From: CAYVMN01 sp964452575
GTDB taxonomy: Bacteria; Desulfobacterota; DSM-4660; Desulfatiglandales; Desulfatiglandaceae
Assembly (NCBI GenBank): GCA_964452575.1
Contig: CAYVMN010000186.1
Location: 1 to 8,606 of the forward strand
Length of the DNA stretch: 8,606 bases
Direction: 5' to 3'
A program made the position numbers and the translations under genes. Below the pieces are notes generated by a model. The model was not told where the DNA came from. It ran no database searches and worked only from the letters and a program-made list of their open reading frames with translations. Shown piece by piece: positions 1 through 6,044 of the stretch; within the stretch, counting starts at the first letter, position 1; every line of letters begins with the position of its first letter.

Positions 1-71
1 CTGGCAGAACCTGTATTTAAAGGTAAGGGGGCGTGCCAGAGGCTGTGAAGAATTTTGGTTACGTCCTTTGG

Positions 72-91
72 AAAAAAGACCCTCGCGGTCT
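72..91 (-). terminator. Rho-independent terminator of the leftward cNMP-domain gene
   Basis: Read on the minus strand, a perfect 5-bp stem (AGACC / GGTCT, + positions 77-81 and 87-91) with a 5-base loop runs straight into six T residues (complement of 72-77). It lies about 75 bases past the stop codon at 167, in the right orientation. No T-run follows on the plus strand, so it is unidirectional. Confidence 0.65.
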
Positions 92-135
92 GTCATCTTA
101 CTTCTCAGAGTTTTCAAAACGCTAAAGTGTTACTG

Positions 136-156
136 AGTATCCAGTTTCCAGTATCT
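136..156. repeat. Short degenerate heptamer tandem repeat (3 units)
   Basis: Three 7-base units AGTATCC, AGTTTCC and AGTATCT lie end to end between the stop codon at 167 and the terminator at 72-91. The same style of array, with a different unit, recurs at 3896-3923 and 6769-6821. It resembles in kind the heptamer STRR repeats known from cyanobacteria. Confidence 0.5.
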
Positions 157-166
157 GCCTTCACAA

Positions 167-634
167 TTAAACCCTCTCCATGGCCCCATATACACCCTGT
201 ATCCTGTCTCGAAGCAGCAAGCAGAGCCTCTCCAGTACCCGGAATCCGAGGCGCATATCGTTTAGCATCATCTGTCTTAGCTCAGCCCCTTTCATGGCCA
301 GGACCGTCGTGCCTTTTTCACTGGATGCCGATGCCATAAGGTTATGGGGCTCCCCCAGAAGCGTGGACCAGCACCCAAAGACCCTTCCCTTTCCCAAGAT
401 CCCGATTATTGCACTTCCCGAGCGCGTGCCCAGATCTAGAGATCTTTCCAGAAATATTCGCCCCTGGGCAATGACATAAATATGCTCTCCGAAGTCCCCC
501 TGCTGAAAGACATATTCTCCAGTATCATAGGTCTCTGCCTTGCAGAGACTGGCCATCTTCTCGATGTGACTTTTCTCCAGCCCCTCAAAGAACTCGCAGT
601 TTTCCAAGGTGTTTTTGATCTCTGAGATATCCAT
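167..634 (-). CDS. Cyclic nucleotide-binding domain protein, no DNA-binding domain
   Basis: A 155-residue soluble protein that is essentially one CRP/FNR-type cNMP-binding beta-roll (residues about 12-120) followed by a C-helix (about 125-150). It ends there, with no helix-turn-helix, so it is not a CRP-type regulator by itself. Visible features are FFEGLE near 15-20, the GEYVFQQGDFGEHIYVIAQG strand-turn block (39-58) and the G-x-VFG-x-W-S turn (84-90). The phosphate-cassette residues that bind cAMP in CRP (the Glu of FGE and the Arg of RTA) are Cys88 and Asn98 here, so canonical cAMP binding is doubtful. Redox or other small-ligand sensing, or partner binding, is possible. The ATG at 634 was chosen over the one at 664 because GGAGGGG (complement of 641-647) sits 6 bases upstream. 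It is transcribed away from the aldolase and has its own terminator. Physiological role unknown. Confidence 0.8.
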   Translation of the reverse strand: MDISEIKNTLENCEFFEGLEKSHIEKMASLCKAETYDTGEYVFQQGDFGEHIYVIAQGRIFLERSLDLGTRSGSAIIGILGKGRVFGCWSTLLGEPHNLMASASSEKGTTVLAMKGAELRQMMLNDMRLGFRVLERLCLLLRDRIQGVYGAMERV

Positions 635-767
635 TTTCGACCCCTCCATTCGTAATCCGGGCAAGCCGGAATTATGGATTCTAAAATGAGGCCTCCAGCC
701 CGGAGGGAATTCAGAAATTGGATCTAACCATTCTGACCCGTAAAGGCCAGGGCTTTCCCAAGATCCC

Positions 768-795
768 TTAATATTAAAGCCTCGAGTAAAGTCAA
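768..795 (-). promoter_or_regulatory. Candidate sigma70 promoter for the cNMP-domain gene
   Basis: Read on the minus strand: TTGACT (795-790), a 16-base spacer, then TATTAA (773-768). The -35 matches 5/6 and the -10 matches 4/6. It implies a leader of roughly 125 bases before the ATG at 634. Positional and consensus evidence only. Confidence 0.35.
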
Positions 796-891
796 GTGGA
801 ATCTCGTTTTGGCGGTTTTCTACGCCCGGCCCACAGCCATTAGGCTCACCCCGTCCCTGTCGCCGGCCTGACCGGTTCCCTCACTTTGGGC

Positions 892-920
892 TTGCCAGGC
901 CTTACAGGGATAGTTATACG
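892..920 (+). promoter_or_regulatory. Candidate sigma70 promoter for the aldolase gene
   Basis: TTGCCA (892-897), a 17-base spacer, then TATACG (915-920). Matches are 5/6 for -35 and 4/6 for -10 with ideal spacing. The start would lie near 927, giving a leader of about 130 bases before the ATG at 1058. Confidence 0.35.
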
Positions 921-1057
921 AATAATAGGAAAGAGGGTCCGGGCGTTTTGAACAGGCCCTACTTCCCTACCGTTTCTACAAAGACCATTTGATCGAGCTC
1001 TACGAGGAGCAGGCAACATCGTCAATATTCAATCCTAAAGAAAGGAGGGATCTGCAG

Positions 1058-1825
1058 ATGAATTTCATACGCGAGTGGGTGTTAAAGGGGGAAGTCATGT
1101 TCGGCATAGGAGCGAACCTGGGCTCCAGCCTGACAGTAGAGATGATGGGGGCTGCCGGATTTGACTGGACGTGGATCGATTGTGAACATGGAACAGGGGA
1201 TTACAGCGAACTGATCCATCAGATGCAGGCAGCCAGCGTCGGCAGCGCCCCGCCGGTCGTGCGGATTGCCTGGAACGAGGCCCCTCGCTTCAAAAGGGTT
1301 CTGGACCTGGGGGCAGTGGGCATCATGGTGCCCTATGTCTGTACGGCCGAGGAGGCCAGACAGGCCGCCCGGTCCATGCGATATCCGCCGGAGGGGGTAC
1401 GGGGCGTTGCAAAATTCAATCGGGCCTGCGGATATGGTCAGGACTTTGATGCGTATTTTGAAAAGGCCAACAGTCATCTCCTGACGATCGTACAGATAGA
1501 GACAGTGGAGGCGGTCAAAAACGCCGAAGAAATTGCAGCCGTTGATGGAATCGACGTCCTCTTTATTGGTCCTCTGGATCTGAGTGTCAGCCTCGGGATT
1601 GCCCAGCAATTTGAACACCCGGAGTTTCTTGGCGCCATGGACAGGGTCTCCGCTGCCTGCAAGAAGAATGGCAAGGCCGCCGGTATACTCGTACCCAATC
1701 TGGCCTATCTTGAAAAATGGATCGAAAAAGGGTTTACATTTCTGGTCGTCGGGTCAGACGGTGGGATTGTGGCGGCCGGCCTGAAAAACATCGCCTCCAC
1801 ATGCGGTAAGTTCAAAAAAAAGTAG
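1058..1825 (+). CDS. HpcH/HpaI-family 2-oxo acid aldolase
   Basis: A 255-residue protein matching the class II (divalent-metal, pyruvate-enolate) HpcH/HpaI aldolase family in length and order of motifs. The family cleaves or forms 4-hydroxy-2-oxo acids, giving pyruvate plus an aldehyde. Family-critical residues are visible: the W-x-x-D-x-EHG block (38-45) with the catalytic His44, Arg69 in VVRIAWNE, metal-binding Glu148 in VQIE, and Asp174 in GPLDLS. These positions fall within one residue of H45/R70/E149/D175 in E. coli HpcH. The VPYVCTAEEARQAARSMRYP barrel segment (91-110) is also typical. The ATG at 1058 has GGAGG at 1044-1048, 9 bases upstream. The frame is open to 989 but without a ribosome-binding site. 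The true substrate cannot be read from sequence; dehydro-deoxy-glucarate and macrophomate-synthase-like members share this fold. The acyl-CoA genes downstream are separated from it by a toxin-antitoxin cassette, so a shared pathway is only a guess. Confidence 0.85.
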   Translation: MNFIREWVLKGEVMFGIGANLGSSLTVEMMGAAGFDWTWIDCEHGTGDYSELIHQMQAASVGSAPPVVRIAWNEAPRFKRVLDLGAVGIMVPYVCTAEEARQAARSMRYPPEGVRGVAKFNRACGYGQDFDAYFEKANSHLLTIVQIETVEAVKNAEEIAAVDGIDVLFIGPLDLSVSLGIAQQFEHPEFLGAMDRVSAACKKNGKAAGILVPNLAYLEKWIEKGFTFLVVGSDGGIVAAGLKNIASTCGKFKKK

Positions 1826-1873
1826 GTGCCTGAGTGAACTGCTTCAAGCTCAACGGTTCGGTTATCTCCTCTA

Positions 1874-1902
1874 TTGACATCCTGGCCAACGCAGTTTAGA
1901 CT
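1874..1902 (+). promoter_or_regulatory. Promoter of the toxin-antitoxin operon
   Basis: A perfect TTGACA (1874-1879), exactly 17 bases, then TAGACT (1897-1902, 4/6). The -10 overlaps the left arm of the palindrome at 1899-1917, the arrangement expected for an autorepressed toxin-antitoxin promoter. The predicted start falls inside the palindrome near 1909. Confidence 0.65.
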
Positions 1903-1920
1903 GGTCTTAGACCAGTCAAA
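1896..1920. promoter_or_regulatory. Palindromic operator of the toxin-antitoxin operon
   Basis: The core at 1899-1917 is a perfect inverted repeat: GACTGGTCT, a central T, AGACCAGTC. Two more pairs (TT/AA) extend it to 1896-1920 after one mismatch. It covers the -10 box and predicted start, and ends just before the antitoxin ribosome-binding site (1918-1926). Phd/YefM antitoxins bind such palindromes and repress their own operon, with toxin as co-repressor. That this protein binds here is inferred. Confidence 0.65.
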
Positions 1921-1931
1921 GGAGGTGCACA

Positions 1932-2171
1932 ATGGAAAGTGTTGGCGCGTACGAGGCCAAGACCCATCTGCCTAAATTGCTCGAACGGGTGATGAAGGGA
2001 GAGCGGATAACCATCACCAAGCATGGGGTTCCAGTGGCGGTTCTAGAACCCCCTGATCTGGGGAGGGCTGTAGACACCAAGACCATCATAGCCAAGCTTC
2101 GTAGATTTCGGCATACCCACAGTCTTGGCGGGCTTTCGCTCCGTGACATGATTGAAGAAGGAAGGCGATAG
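1932..2171 (+). CDS. Type II antitoxin, Phd/YefM family
   Basis: A 79-residue protein. The N-terminal half has the Phd/YefM pattern: VGAYEAKTHLPKLLERV (4-20), then GERITITKHGVPVAVLEP (23-40), the dimerising and DNA-binding fold. The charged tail (about 45-79, with RDMIEEGRR at the end) is the usual flexible toxin-wrapping segment. A strong AAAGGAGGT (1918-1926) lies 5-6 bases before the ATG. Its stop codon directly abuts the toxin GTG, so the two genes are translationally coupled. It should neutralise the VapC partner and repress the operon through the palindrome just upstream. Naming it VapB would follow the partner; the fold itself is Phd-like. Confidence 0.88.
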   Translation: MESVGAYEAKTHLPKLLERVMKGERITITKHGVPVAVLEPPDLGRAVDTKTIIAKLRRFRHTHSLGGLSLRDMIEEGRR

Positions 2172-2591
2172 GTGAGCGACCTATTTGTGGTGGATAATTC
2201 CGTTGTGATGTCCTGGTGTTTCGAGGATGAGGCGGATCGATATGCAGATTCCGTCTTGGACAGGCTCTCAGGGGCAACTGCGCTAGTACCTTCTATCTGG
2301 CCGTTGGAGGTGGTGAATATATTGTTGGTGGCAGAGCGCAGGAAGCGCCTCAATGCATCAGATAGCGTGCGATTCATTAGCCTGTTATTGCAGCTTCCTA
2401 TAGTCGTTGAGCACGGAAGGGCCGAACAGACGATGAGAGATCTGATTGCGTTAGGGAGGGCACATAATCTCTCCAGCTATGACGCCTCCTATCTGGACCT
2501 TGCGATGAGAAAGGGGGTGCCGATAGCCACCTTGGATGGGAAACTGATGGAAGCGGCCAAAGCTGTTGATGTCAAAATCTTGCCAGGCTGA
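2172..2591 (+). CDS. vapC: VapC-family PIN-domain toxin (ribonuclease)
   Basis: A 139-residue single PIN domain, the normal VapC length. The acidic Mg2+-binding residues expected of a PIN nuclease are all present: Asp8 in VVDNSVVMSW, Glu46 in WPLEVVN, Asp104 (with Asp108) in SSYDASYLDLA and Asp122 in ATLDGKL. VapC toxins are RNases; known targets include initiator tRNA, other tRNAs and the 23S sarcin-ricin loop. The target here cannot be told. The start is a GTG touching the antitoxin stop, preceded by AAGGAAGG (2158-2165) six bases upstream. A weaker start codon with coupling to the antitoxin would keep toxin output below antitoxin. The active site is intact, so the pair is probably functional. 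Confidence 0.9.
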   Translation: MSDLFVVDNSVVMSWCFEDEADRYADSVLDRLSGATALVPSIWPLEVVNILLVAERRKRLNASDSVRFISLLLQLPIVVEHGRAEQTMRDLIALGRAHNLSSYDASYLDLAMRKGVPIATLDGKLMEAAKAVDVKILPG

Positions 2592-2614
2592 TGCTGCGCG
2601 GTTCGCTGAGATGA

Positions 2615-2710
2615 TCAGGGACCGCTAATTTTAAAAGATGCTACTATTGCGGCAGGAATTCTAAGGAGTTTCAGAACGGCATGAAGAATATCTTTGAAGA
2701 CGAGGAGTAA
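2615..2710 (+). other. Orphan open frame with a CYYCG knuckle, possible gene tail
   Basis: Between vapC and the dehydrogenase, one frame stays open from the stop at 2612-2614 to a TAA at 2708-2710 and encodes a 31-residue stretch. It includes KRCYYCGRNSKEF (a Cys-x2-Cys-Gly zinc-knuckle look) and an acidic end MKNIFEDEE. It has no start codon except an internal ATG at 2681, nine codons from the end. It could be the 3' remnant of a gene truncated when the toxin-antitoxin cassette arrived, or pure chance. I do not recognise it. Confidence 0.2.
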
Positions 2711-2728
2711 GAGAGAAAGGAGAGAGAA

Positions 2729-3868
2729 ATGGACTTTGATTTGTCACCCGCGGGTAAAATGATAGTCAAGGCGGCAAAGGACTTCTGCGATAGAGAGATA
2801 ATGCCCATTTATGAGCAGATTGTTGAGAATAAGGATTATCCGTCTGACTTGTTGGAGAGATTTGCCAGGGCCCGAATGCTGGGCGTGGCCGTCCCCAAGG
2901 AATACGGGGGTGTGGGTTCGAATCATTTGAATATCATACTGATCGCAGAAGAACTCGGGAAGACAGGCACGGTCTGCGCCTATCCCATGCTCATGAACAA
3001 CAGCACGGCAGAGACCATATACCACTGGGGTTCGGAGGATGTCAGGAAGAGGTTCCTGCCCCCCCTGTGTGACGGGAGTGCCTATGCATCCACGGCATTT
3101 ACAGAGCCTGCCACAGGATCGGACCCCACACTCCTGACGACCACGGCCGTTCCTGACGGGGATGATTTCATCGTGAACGGCACAAAGAGATATATTACTA
3201 ACGGAAACAAGAAGGGGTATGGCGTATTTTATCTCAAAGATGAGGAGATCAAGGACCAGAAAGGCAATGTTACGGCCCTGATAGTTGATAAATCCTCCGA
3301 GGGTTACAGCACCTCTGCTCCCTGGGAGTTCATGGGGCTTGAGGGCATGAACTGCGTGGATGTCTTTTTCAGGGACGTGAGGGTCCCCAAGGCGAATGTG
3401 CTGGGAGAAAGGGGAAACGGTTTCAGGATCTTGCTCCGGTGGATTGCGGGCGAGAGGATAGAGCAGGCCGCCTATATGGTGGGGATCGGTCAGGCGGCAT
3501 TGGAGGAGTCCATCAAGTACGCCAAGGAGAGGCTTGTGAGGGGAAAGCCCATGGGCTTCATGCAGGGGTTTCAGTGGATGCTTGCAGAGATGAAGACCAA
3601 GATCGACGCATGCCGGCTCCTGACACACCGTGCGGTCTGCGTTCAGGACCAGGGAGAGCCTTTTGACACCCTCTCTGCTGAGCTAAAGATCTTTGTGGCC
3701 CCTACAATCCTGGAGGTGACCCGACTGGCCCTGCAGATCCATGGGTCCTATGGCTACTCAAAGGAGTACAAGGTGGAGCGATTGTTCCGCTATGCTGCCC
3801 ACGCCGGGGTGGTTGCCAGCAGCTCTGAGATCAATAAGACTATAGCCGGTGCCGCCCTGTTGAGGTAG
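2729..3868 (+). CDS. Acyl-CoA dehydrogenase
   Basis: A 379-residue FAD enzyme of normal family length that forms the alpha,beta double bond in an acyl-CoA. The three ACAD domains are visible: an N-terminal helical part (1-120), a beta domain with AFTEPATGSD (123-132) and GTKRYITNG (151-159), and a C-terminal helical part with GKPMGFMQGFQ (272-282) and QIHGSYGYSKEYKVERLFR (336-354). The usual catalytic glutamate of the YEGTSEIQ motif is missing: the aligned segment reads VVASSSEIN (361-369) with Ala363 there. Glu242 in AGERI aligns with the alternative catalytic base of isovaleryl- and long-chain acyl-CoA dehydrogenases (L-x-x-ER), so the enzyme may still be active with a base from that helix. 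AAGGAG (2717-2722) lies six bases before the ATG. etfB and etfA follow on the same strand and encode the expected electron acceptor. Substrate unknown. Confidence 0.92.
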   Translation: MDFDLSPAGKMIVKAAKDFCDREIMPIYEQIVENKDYPSDLLERFARARMLGVAVPKEYGGVGSNHLNIILIAEELGKTGTVCAYPMLMNNSTAETIYHWGSEDVRKRFLPPLCDGSAYASTAFTEPATGSDPTLLTTTAVPDGDDFIVNGTKRYITNGNKKGYGVFYLKDEEIKDQKGNVTALIVDKSSEGYSTSAPWEFMGLEGMNCVDVFFRDVRVPKANVLGERGNGFRILLRWIAGERIEQAAYMVGIGQAALEESIKYAKERLVRGKPMGFMQGFQWMLAEMKTKIDACRLLTHRAVCVQDQGEPFDTLSAELKIFVAPTILEVTRLALQIHGSYGYSKEYKVERLFRYAAHAGVVASSSEINKTIAGAALLR

Positions 3869-3895
3869 CAGTAGTTGCGAAGTTCAAAATGTGAA

Positions 3896-3923
3896 TTCGG
3901 ACTTCGGACCTAGGACCTCGGAC
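3896..3923. repeat. Degenerate heptamer tandem repeat (4 units)
   Basis: Four contiguous 7-base units TTCGGAC, TTCGGAC, CTAGGAC and CTCGGAC fill much of the 82-base gap between the dehydrogenase stop and the etfB start. The unit is different from, but similar in period to, the arrays at 136-156 and 6769-6821. Its position inside an apparent operon means it is probably transcribed. Confidence 0.65.
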
Positions 3924-3950
3924 TGCAGAAAAGGAGAAGAAATAGGTCGA

Positions 3951-4736
3951 ATGAAGATCATCGTGTGCATCAAGCAGGTCCCGGACGTGACAGAGGTCAA
4001 GTGGGACCCTGAGACAGGATCCCTGATCAGAAAGGGGGTCCCTAGCATCATCAATCCCAATGACAGGAACGCCATCGAGGCTGCCCTGCAATTAAAGGAA
4101 AGGCATGGTGGTGAGGTCACGGTCTTATCTATGGGGCCTTCTCAGGTTGAGGAGGCCCTGAGAGAGGCTTTGGGAATGGGGGCGGATAAGGCCATACAAC
4201 TGACTGACAAGCGGTTTGCTGGATCTGATACCTGGGCAACCGCATACACGCTGGGCCTGGCTGTGAAGAAGATTGGCCAATACGACCTGATCATATGCGG
4301 AAAAGAGGCCATTGACGGCATGACAGCACAGGTTGGGCCCCAGCTTGCCGAATACTTGAATATACCCCAATTGACCTATGCCGCCCACATCGAGATCGCG
4401 GATGCCAAAGTGAGGGTCAAACAGAAACTCGGCGATTGTCTCAGGCTATTAGAGACCCCCATGCCCGCCCTGATAACCGTAGAAAGGGAGGCCTACCAGC
4501 CGCGGGTCGCTCCAATGGACACAATCCTGGAGGCCTACGGTAAGGAGATACCGGTGTGGAACCCGGAGGATTTGAACGGAAAAGAGGATTATTTCGGCCT
4601 CAAGGGTTCGCCAACAAAGCTGAGAAGGGTCTATACGCCCAAACTGATAAAGGGCAGGGTAGAAATGCTTGAAGGCGGGCCTGAGGGAGCGGCTCGTCAA
4701 CTGGTTAGGAAGCTGAAAGAGAAATACATTATTTGA
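3951..4736 (+). CDS. etfB: Electron transfer flavoprotein subunit beta
   Basis: A 261-residue protein, typical EtfB length. It begins MKIIVCIKQVPDVTEVK, continues with GSLIRKGVPSIINPNDRNA (23-41) and ADTWAT-like SDTWATAY (92-99), then CGKEAIDGMTAQVGPQLAE (116-134). The last segment is the nucleotide-binding loop. Its AIDG-x-TAQVGP form is that of anaerobic ETFs, including the electron-bifurcating ETFs that bind a second FAD, rather than the AMP-binding mitochondrial/Paracoccus type (AIDDDCNQTG). Met124 replaces the Asp usual in those loops. The ATG at 3951 matches the family N-terminus; the frame is open upstream to 3891 through the heptamer repeat. AAGGAG (3931-3936) is rather far from the ATG (14 bases). 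With EtfA it should accept electrons from the dehydrogenase just upstream. Whether it bifurcates is not settled by sequence alone. Confidence 0.93.
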   Translation: MKIIVCIKQVPDVTEVKWDPETGSLIRKGVPSIINPNDRNAIEAALQLKERHGGEVTVLSMGPSQVEEALREALGMGADKAIQLTDKRFAGSDTWATAYTLGLAVKKIGQYDLIICGKEAIDGMTAQVGPQLAEYLNIPQLTYAAHIEIADAKVRVKQKLGDCLRLLETPMPALITVEREAYQPRVAPMDTILEAYGKEIPVWNPEDLNGKEDYFGLKGSPTKLRRVYTPKLIKGRVEMLEGGPEGAARQLVRKLKEKYII

Positions 4737-4746
4737 GGAACGGATA

Positions 4747-5763
4747 GTGGCATCACGGATCGATATAGATGAGTACCGCGGGGTGGGGGTCTTTGTAGAA
4801 CAAACAGAGGGACAACCTGCAAGGGTATCACTGGAACTCCTCGGTAAAGGCCGCGAACTGGCGGACAAGCTGGAGGTTGAACTCACTGCCTTTTTGCTCG
4901 GTCAATCAATACAAGATATGGCACAGGAACTCATATCTTATGGCGCAGATGAAGTTATTGTAGCAGATCATCCCCTTTTGAGGGATTACCGGACCGAGCT
5001 ATACACGGCCATTATTTCGGAGCAGGTGATAGCCCGAAGGCCGGAGGTGCTGATAGTGGGGGCCTCCCCCATTGGACGGGATCTGGCACCGAGGCTGTCC
5101 TTCAAGCTGAATGCCGGATGCACAGCCGATTGCACAGGCCTGGATATCGATGAGGAAGAGAGATTGTTTGTCTCCACCCGGCCTGCCTTTGGCGGTAATG
5201 TCATGGCCACCATTATCTGTCCTGAGAACAGGCCCCAGATGTCCACTGTCCGGCCCGGTGTGATGGTGCTTCCCGAAAGGGATGAAAGCAGAGTGGGCCG
5301 GACAATCAATCTTGATCTCCACCTTGATGAAGATGAGGTCAAAGTCAAGGTCCTCAAGAACGTTAAGGGTGCTGGAGAGGGCGTAAATATTGTGGAGGCG
5401 GAGCGGATCGTGGCCATCGGCATGGGGGCCGGGGATAGAGAATCCTGTGACATGATAGAAGAACTGGCTCGATTGCTGGATGCGGAGGTGGGAGCAACCA
5501 GGTTTAGCGTGGATGCGGGTTGGGTATCACATGATCGTCAGATAGGCCAGACCGGAAAGACGGTGCGCCCAGCTCTCTACATCGCTTGCGGCATATCCGG
5601 GGCCGTTCAGCACACAGCCGGGATGAAGGATTCAAAGATCATTGTGGCCATCAACAAAGATCCGAACGCAGAGATATTCAAGATTGCCGATTACGGTATC
5701 GTTGGTGATGTCAAAAAGGTGGTTCCCGCGATAATATCTGAGCTAAAAAGCCTTATGAGCTAA
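4747..5763 (+). CDS. etfA: Electron transfer flavoprotein subunit alpha
   Basis: A 338-residue protein of about normal EtfA length. The N-terminal domain carries VLIVGASPIGRDLAPRLSF (101-119), NAGCTADCTGLDID (122-135) and TRPAFGGNVMATI (144-156). The C-terminal FAD domain carries VDAGW (255-259), QIGQTGKTV (265-273), YIACGISGAVQH (278-289), AINKDP (301-306) and ADYGIVGD (314-321), all signature FAD contacts. The start is a GTG whose ribosome-binding site GAGGAA (4735-4740) overlaps the etfB stop codon, so the two subunits are translationally coupled. There is no N-terminal ferredoxin extension and no signal peptide, so it is cytoplasmic. The usual order etfB-etfA is kept. No clear terminator follows; the next 54 bases contain two copies of CGGTTAA. 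Confidence 0.94.
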   Translation: MASRIDIDEYRGVGVFVEQTEGQPARVSLELLGKGRELADKLEVELTAFLLGQSIQDMAQELISYGADEVIVADHPLLRDYRTELYTAIISEQVIARRPEVLIVGASPIGRDLAPRLSFKLNAGCTADCTGLDIDEEERLFVSTRPAFGGNVMATIICPENRPQMSTVRPGVMVLPERDESRVGRTINLDLHLDEDEVKVKVLKNVKGAGEGVNIVEAERIVAIGMGAGDRESCDMIEELARLLDAEVGATRFSVDAGWVSHDRQIGQTGKTVRPALYIACGISGAVQHTAGMKDSKIIVAINKDPNAEIFKIADYGIVGDVKKVVPAIISELKSLMS

Positions 5764-5817
5764 ATCCGGTTAAGCGCAAGAACGGTTAACGAGAGAAGGA
5801 GGCGTGAAAGCGGTTTG

Positions 5818-5944
5818 ATGAACGCAGAAATCATATTGAAGAATCCTCGAAGGCCCGAATTGGAGCCTGTGAAGGTTTCGGCCTTGGCTGATACCGCAGC
5901 AGTTCACCTTTGCATACCTCCTCATGTTCAGATTCAACTGGAAT
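5818..5944 (+). pseudogene. Clan AA aspartic protease, 5' part, cut by the assembly gap
   Basis: The first 42 residues match the small retropepsin-like clan AA protease family of bacteria, usually around 110-130 residues. NPRRPELEPVKVSALAD is followed by the active-site segment and by VHLCIPPHVQIQLE. The catalytic Asp-Thr-Gly reads Asp-Thr-Ala (GAT ACC GCA), a change expected to hurt activity in a retropepsin. The sequence stops at the N gap. On the far side, after the repeated 55 bases, the frame does not continue into the expected family sequence, so the downstream two thirds are absent. ATG 5818 (or TTG 5815) is preceded by AAGGAGG at 5796-5802, 12-15 bases away. It may be a decayed gene, or an intact one misjoined by the scaffolder. 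Aspartic-protease assignment is from motif recognition. Confidence 0.65.
5890..5944 (+). repeat. 55-base direct repeat, left copy (contig overlap)
   Basis: Identical base for base to 6045-6099 and abutting the N run on its left. An exact odd-length overlap at both edges of a fixed-size gap is what two contigs sharing a terminal de Bruijn k-mer look like when scaffolded without merging. It is probably one locus written twice, not a biological duplication. Confidence 0.9.
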
Positions 5945-6044
5945 NNNNNNNNNNNNNNNNNNNNNNNNNNNNNNNNNNNNNNNNNNNNNNNNNNNNNNNN
6001 NNNNNNNNNNNNNNNNNNNNNNNNNNNNNNNNNNNNNNNNNNNN
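5945..6044. other. Assembly gap of exactly 100 N
   Basis: One hundred undetermined bases. The round number is the conventional filler for a gap of unknown size, so true distance across it is unknown and could even be negative (overlap). Translations spanning it are meaningless. Confidence 0.98.

Larger units (their letters stand above)
635..1057. other. Divergent intergenic region
   Basis: About 420 bases separate the leftward cNMP-domain gene from the rightward aldolase. The only content I can support is one candidate promoter in each direction (768-795 minus, 892-920 plus). A 10-base palindrome TTAATATTAA at 768-777 overlaps the minus -10 box. The aldolase frame is open back to 989, but no ribosome-binding site precedes that position. 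Confidence 0.6.

Noticed and set aside
1..39. Inverted repeat CTGGCA (1-6) and TGCCAG (34-39)
   Set aside because: Only six bases with a 27-base loop at the window edge; too weak to call.
989..1057. Upstream TTG start adding 23 residues to the aldolase
   Set aside because: No ribosome-binding site precedes it, while the ATG at 1058 has GGAGG at ideal distance and puts His44, Arg69, Glu148 and Asp174 where the family has them.
1082..1618. A 178-codon minus-strand frame inside the aldolase
   Set aside because: Antisense shadow of a well-supported gene with no motif of its own.
2744..3628. A 294-codon open frame on the minus strand
   Set aside because: It lies wholly inside the acyl-CoA dehydrogenase gene, has no family motif, and its Cys/His/Pro-rich content is typical of the antisense of a real gene.
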